This document shows positions 60,219 through 64,000 of a stretch of DNA of 64,000 bases, piece after piece; the stretch's first letter is position 1, and each line of letters opens with the position of its first letter. Below the pieces are notes generated by a model, which saw only the letters and a program-made list of their open reading frames with translations, was not told the DNA's origin and ran no database searches. This DNA comes from CAZYJR01 sp964647905 (GTDB taxonomy: Bacteria; Desulfobacterota; DSM-4660; Desulfatiglandales; HGW-15). A program made the position numbers and the translations under genes. Location: positions 62,001 through 126,000 of the forward strand of contig CAZYJR010000005.1 of assembly GCA_964647905.1 (NCBI GenBank), read 5' to 3'.

Positions 60219-62488
60219 ATTCCTCCTCCTTCCTCATGCGCGGAACTCCTGAGCACGGCCTCCCTAACCCGCTCAGGCTTCGCAGGCAAGTGGTAGATCC
60301 TCAGGTTCAAGGCATCGGAGATGGCGTTAAGAACGGCCGGGGCGGTAGGGATGAGAGCCGGCTCCCCCACCCCCTTGGCCCCGAAAGGCCCGGTCGGCTC
60401 TTGAGCTTCCACCAGGACCGGCACAATCGCCGGCATGTCCATGCTGGTGGGGATATGATAGTCGGCCAGGGACATGGTCGTTCCATGAATGTACTCCTCG
60501 GTCAAGGCGAACCCCACACCCATGGCCACCCCGCCTTGAATCTGTCCCTCAATATTTGAAGGATTGATGGCCCTGCCCACATCATGGGCTGCCACGGCCT
60601 TTAAGAGATGAACTCTTCCAGTCTCTACATCCACCTCCACAAGGACCAGGTGGGTGGCAAAGGCATAGGTGGCATAGGGCACGCCTTCCCCTGTCTTGGG
60701 ATCAAGGGAAGTTGTCAAGGGATCGAAATGTCCTTCGCAGACCAATTCTTTGCCCTTTTGACGCGCCCTTGAGGCAAGCTCGGATAAGGAAACCGTCTTG
60801 GACGAATCCTCTCCCGTCACTGCGAAGCATCCCTCCAGCCTCAGGGAGGCCCCGGAGGTCTTAAGCACCTCAGCGGCCTCGGTTAGCAGGAGCTCGGCGA
60901 GTTTTTCAGCCGCATCCTTCACGGCATTACCGGAGATATAGGTCTGCCGGCTGGCCGAGGTGGCCCCGGCGTTTGTGGTCTCATGGGTGTCTGCAACTAT
61001 GAGCTTGATTTCGCCGGGGTCCACACCCAAGACCTCGGCTGCGATCTGCGCAAGGACCGTTGACGAGCCCTGCCCTATATCGGCTGCACCCGTGTAGAGA
61101 GTGATCCCGGCTTCCGGATCCATCTCCACGCGTGCTGTGGAGGGATTCTTGGCACCGGTGTTCCCGATCCCGTACCACATGGACCCGAGCCCAACCCCTC
61201 TTCTCATATTCACGGCCGGAGATCTTCCCTTCCACCCGGTCACGGCCTCGCGGTAGAGGGGGTCCAAGGCATCGAGGGTGGCTTCGAATCCCACGCTCTC
61301 TTTGAGCTCCTGACGCGTGGATGTTATCCCGCCCCGCCTGAGGGCGTTGATCTTTCGAATCTCAACCGGACTCATCCCCAGCCTTGCAGCAATGATGTCC
61401 ATTTGGGACTCGTGGGCGCAGGCCGTCTGCGGCACCCCGAATCCTCTCATGGCCCCTGCAACGGGATTGTTGGTGTAGACGCAGCTACACTCAACGTCCA
61501 GGTTATCCACCTGATAGGGTCCGGCGGCATGCACCGCAGCCCGGGTGGCTACCGCCTTGCCGTACGAGGCATAAGCGCCCGTGTCACAAACAATTCTTGC
61601 CCTGAGCGCAGTGAGCCTCCCATCGACGTCCACCCCTGTTTCGTACTCCATCCAAAAGGGGTGCCTCTTGGGAGTGGCCAAGCACTCCTCTTCGCGGCTG
61701 AAGACCAGGCGGACCGGCCGCGCGTAGTGGTAGAGCGCGAGACCGATGAAGCCTTGAACCGTGAGATCGAGCTTGGAGCCGAAACCGCCGCCTGTGGCTG
61801 CCTGAATTATCCGGATGCGCTCCTCCGGAAGGCCCAGGAGGCGGGAGACCTCCTTGCGGTCGTAATGGGGGTTCTGAGTGGAGGCATGGATCACCAGGGT
61901 CCCGTCATCCGCTACATATCCCGCCCCTGAGTCGGGCTCCAGATATGAGTGTTCTAGGCGTGAGGTGGTATAGGTTCGCTTAATCACCAAATGGCTGTCT
62001 GACAAGGCTCCCCGGGCGTCGCCTTTTAGGATCGCCCCCCTATAAAGCAGATTTCCGCTTTCGTGAACCGGTGGGGCCCCCGTTTTCAAGGCCTCTTGGG
62101 GCAGGAAGACAAAGGGCAGGTCCAGGTAGGAAATTTCAATGGTCTCGAGGGCCAGCTCCGCGCTCTCCTCGTCCTCGGCCGCCACCAAGGCTACCGCCTC
62201 CCCCAGGAACCTGACCTTGACGCCTGCCAGTAAAGGTTGATCCTTGGTGATCAGACCGAAGAGGTTCTCTCCTGGAATGTCCCGGGCGGTGAGAATCCCC
62301 ACCACACCGGGTAGTTGAGAGGCTTTTTTAACGTTCAGGCTCAAGATATCGGCATGATGCCTGGAGCTCCTGAACACCCTCAAGACCAGGGGTCGGTCCA
62401 AGGGGATATCATCGCTGAAACGGCGTTTCCCTCGGGCCAAATCCTCGGCGCTCAGCCTTGCCATCCTCTTGCCGATATAAGCGGCCAC
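60209..62488 (-). CDS. Molybdopterin-binding subunit of a xanthine-dehydrogenase-family hydroxylase, probable nicotinate dehydrogenase
   Basis: This 759-aa protein (GTG 62488) has the molybdopterin-binding blocks GGGFGSKLDL, AMRGFGVPQ, GAADIGQGSSTVL and the catalytic-glutamate motif GAKGVGEPALIP near the C terminus. With hnr and ena downstream it is best read as nicotinate dehydrogenase, which makes 6-hydroxynicotinate. E. barkeri splits this chain into NdhL and NdhM; here it is a single chain of about their summed length. The FAD and [2Fe-2S] subunits are not in the window and must lie beyond the right edge or elsewhere. Confidence 0.85.
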   Translation of the reverse strand: MAAYIGKRMARLSAEDLARGKRRFSDDIPLDRPLVLRVFRSSRHHADILSLNVKKASQLPGVVGILTARDIPGENLFGLITKDQPLLAGVKVRFLGEAVALVAAEDEESAELALETIEISYLDLPFVFLPQEALKTGAPPVHESGNLLYRGAILKGDARGALSDSHLVIKRTYTTSRLEHSYLEPDSGAGYVADDGTLVIHASTQNPHYDRKEVSRLLGLPEERIRIIQAATGGGFGSKLDLTVQGFIGLALYHYARPVRLVFSREEECLATPKRHPFWMEYETGVDVDGRLTALRARIVCDTGAYASYGKAVATRAAVHAAGPYQVDNLDVECSCVYTNNPVAGAMRGFGVPQTACAHESQMDIIAARLGMSPVEIRKINALRRGGITSTRQELKESVGFEATLDALDPLYREAVTGWKGRSPAVNMRRGVGLGSMWYGIGNTGAKNPSTARVEMDPEAGITLYTGAADIGQGSSTVLAQIAAEVLGVDPGEIKLIVADTHETTNAGATSASRQTYISGNAVKDAAEKLAELLLTEAAEVLKTSGASLRLEGCFAVTGEDSSKTVSLSELASRARQKGKELVCEGHFDPLTTSLDPKTGEGVPYATYAFATHLVLVEVDVETGRVHLLKAVAAHDVGRAINPSNIEGQIQGGVAMGVGFALTEEYIHGTTMSLADYHIPTSMDMPAIVPVLVEAQEPTGPFGAKGVGEPALIPTAPAVLNAISDALNLRIYHLPAKPERVREAVLRSSAHEEGGGICQ

Positions 62489-62522
62489 TCAAGAACCCCT
62501 AAGGCCCGCGGGGCGGGATTGA

Positions 62523-63998
62523 TTAGACCCAGCGAGCAGTCACCGTCTTCTCATCCATAAACATGCGCATGGAGGCCATCCTGGACTTGGCCGTCCCAAC
62601 GAATGACTCCCGCCTCGAACCTAATGGGAAGAACGCATAGGGTTGCGCGACTCCCAAATTTACCCCTACATTGCCGACGTTCACCTCTTTGACGAATTTG
62701 CGTGCATCCTTACCACTGGTGGTCATTATGCACGCCGAATGCCCCAGGTTCGTCTTGGTGTTGATCCATTCGATCGCCTGATCCAGGCTATCGCCACGGA
62801 TAAGAGAGGCCACCGCGCCGAAGGCCTCCTCCTTGGCCGTCTCCATATCCACGTTCACATCCTCAAGTATCACCGGGCCCAGAAAGTACCCCTTGGGATA
62901 GCCGTCCGCCTGCATCTTCCTCCCGTCAAGGACCATCTTGGCCCCCTCAGAGAGCGCCCTGTCCACCCAGCCAAGGATCTTGTCCCTTCCGTCTTTAGTT
63001 GTATAAGGCCCCAGTTCGGCATCTTCGTCAAGGCCGTACCCGAGCTTCATATCACCCGCCGCCTTGACGAATTTATCCTTCACCTCATCGTATACATCAC
63101 CCACTATGACCACATTATCAACTCCCAGGCACCTCTGCCCGGTCATGCCGAAACAGGCCCTCAGCAACCACGGAATCGCCGCATCAATATCCGCATCCGG
63201 CATTATCACCACATGATTCTTGCCGTTTCCATTGATGGAGGAAGTCTTCTTAAATTCCCCGCAAAGCTCGAAAAGCTCATGCCCCGCCCTATTGGATCCT
63301 ATGAAACCGACCCCCTTGATATAGGGATGCTTAAGTATCTCCTTGTTTATCTGCCTGCCGCCATGGATCATGTTGATCACCCCTGGAGGAAGATCCGCCT
63401 CCTGGGCCGCCCTGCAAATGGCCTCGGCAGCCACGGGGTCTTGCCTGCTCGGGCTGACCACCACTGAACACCCGGCCGCCAGTGCATAAGGCACAAACGA
63501 CGACCAAGCATGCATGGGTATGTTGCCCGGGGTGATGATCAGAAAGGCGCCCAGGGGCTCCCAATACAGGTACTCATCAATCCCCCTGGCCAGGTCAGTC
63601 AAGGCCTCGTTTTGCTTGGGAAGCTGATACAGTGCCGAGCAAGCAGACTCGATGTTCTCCAGCACTCTACTCACCGATCCCCTGGACTCGCCTATGGTCC
63701 GGCCGTGATCCTGAGTAAGGATTCGACACAGGTCCTCATAGTTCTCCCGGAATCGCGCATGCATGCTGAACAGCTTGTAGGCCCGGTCCCGCATGGGCAC
63801 CTCACTCCACTCCAGGAAGCCTCTTTGAGCGGACTCCACAGCGGCGATCGCCTCTTCCCTGGTGGCGACTGGAAACTCCGCGATGACCTCGTCGGTGGCA
63901 GGGTTTGTCACTTCCTGAATATCGGTGGAGCTCGATTCCACCCATTCCCCGTTCATCAAGAACTTGAGCTTTCCGTAATGCTTCTTCACTTCCTCCAA
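62523..63998 (-). CDS. Methylmalonate-semialdehyde-dehydrogenase-like, CoA-acylating aldehyde dehydrogenase, 5' end at window edge
   Basis: 491 aa are visible, from a TTG two bases inside the right edge; the true start may be here, slightly downstream, or outside the window. The catalytic cysteine is C290 in FGMTGQRC, and INGNGKNHVVIMPDADID is the MmsA-type segment, where ordinary aldehyde dehydrogenases carry a glutamate (ELGGK). MmsA enzymes decarboxylate malonate semialdehydes while forming an acyl-CoA and NADH. In this operon the expected substrate is 2-formylglutarate, giving glutaryl-CoA; this is inference. Confidence 0.82.
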   Translation of the reverse strand: MEEVKKHYGKLKFLMNGEWVESSSTDIQEVTNPATDEVIAEFPVATREEAIAAVESAQRGFLEWSEVPMRDRAYKLFSMHARFRENYEDLCRILTQDHGRTIGESRGSVSRVLENIESACSALYQLPKQNEALTDLARGIDEYLYWEPLGAFLIITPGNIPMHAWSSFVPYALAAGCSVVVSPSRQDPVAAEAICRAAQEADLPPGVINMIHGGRQINKEILKHPYIKGVGFIGSNRAGHELFELCGEFKKTSSINGNGKNHVVIMPDADIDAAIPWLLRACFGMTGQRCLGVDNVVIVGDVYDEVKDKFVKAAGDMKLGYGLDEDAELGPYTTKDGRDKILGWVDRALSEGAKMVLDGRKMQADGYPKGYFLGPVILEDVNVDMETAKEEAFGAVASLIRGDSLDQAIEWINTKTNLGHSACIMTTSGKDARKFVKEVNVGNVGVNLGVAQPYAFFPLGSRRESFVGTAKSRMASMRMFMDEKTVTARWV

Positions 63999-64000
63999 CT

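Overview
The window looks like one chromosomal contig from an anaerobic, GC-rich (about 58-60 percent in typical stretches) proteobacterium. It is most likely a member of the former Deltaproteobacteria (Desulfobacterota). The evidence is the gene families present: HdrA/NuoEF-type electron-transfer modules, sigma-54 control, TRAP and tripartite tricarboxylate transporters, a fused DHH-CBS-tRNA nucleotidyltransferase, an octaheme cytochrome and an oxygen-sensitive AbfD-type dehydratase. There is no rRNA, insertion sequence or CRISPR array. One tRNA-Val(CAC) is present.

Layout. 1-13.4 kb is housekeeping: the end of a GAF histidine kinase, mrcA (PBP1A), comM, rpoZ, dnaJ, dksA-like, a tRNA nucleotidyltransferase, trpS, scpA, scpB, rluB. 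13.5-19.6 kb holds tRNA-Val, a structured leader with a terminator, and a family-5 ABC importer with a histidine-rich ATPase loop plus an FmdE-like protein, possibly a metal uptake unit. 19.6-23.2 kb holds gpmI, an FGE-like protein and an FAH-family enzyme. 23.3-30.1 kb holds a membrane-anchored reductive-dehalogenase-like protein with an HAO-like octaheme cytochrome, then a hybrid sensor kinase and an NADH-dependent flavoprotein. 30.1-37.7 kb holds sucCD, a GntR-type regulator, a 4-hydroxybutyryl-CoA dehydratase and a GlpA/GlpB/DUF1667-type oxidoreductase trio, bounded on both sides by copies of one perfect palindromic repeat. 37.7-45.6 kb holds a NuoE/NuoF/NuoG-N/HdrA-like electron-transfer operon behind a consensus sigma-54 promoter, with its probable activator gene. 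45.6-64 kb holds an ADP-ribosylglycohydrolase, an MFS transporter and an enoate-reductase-like enzyme, then a 14-kb co-directional block on the minus strand.

That last block is the main discovery. It encodes close matches to the first three steps of anaerobic nicotinate breakdown known from Eubacterium barkeri: a molybdenum hydroxylase (here one chain equal in size to NdhL+NdhM), 6-hydroxynicotinate reductase and enamidase. It also encodes an ApbE-like protein translationally coupled to the reductase, a PF06684 protein of unknown role, a TRAP and a TTT importer, and a methylmalonate-semialdehyde-dehydrogenase-like enzyme. The later E. barkeri enzymes are not in the window. I infer a variant in which 2-formylglutarate, a substituted malonate semialdehyde, is decarboxylated and CoA-acylated to glutaryl-CoA. 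The nearby sigma-54-controlled NuoEF/HdrA-like complex is a candidate supplier of the reduced ferredoxin that 6-hydroxynicotinate reductase needs. All functions are read from sequence motifs and memory of the families; no database search was run.
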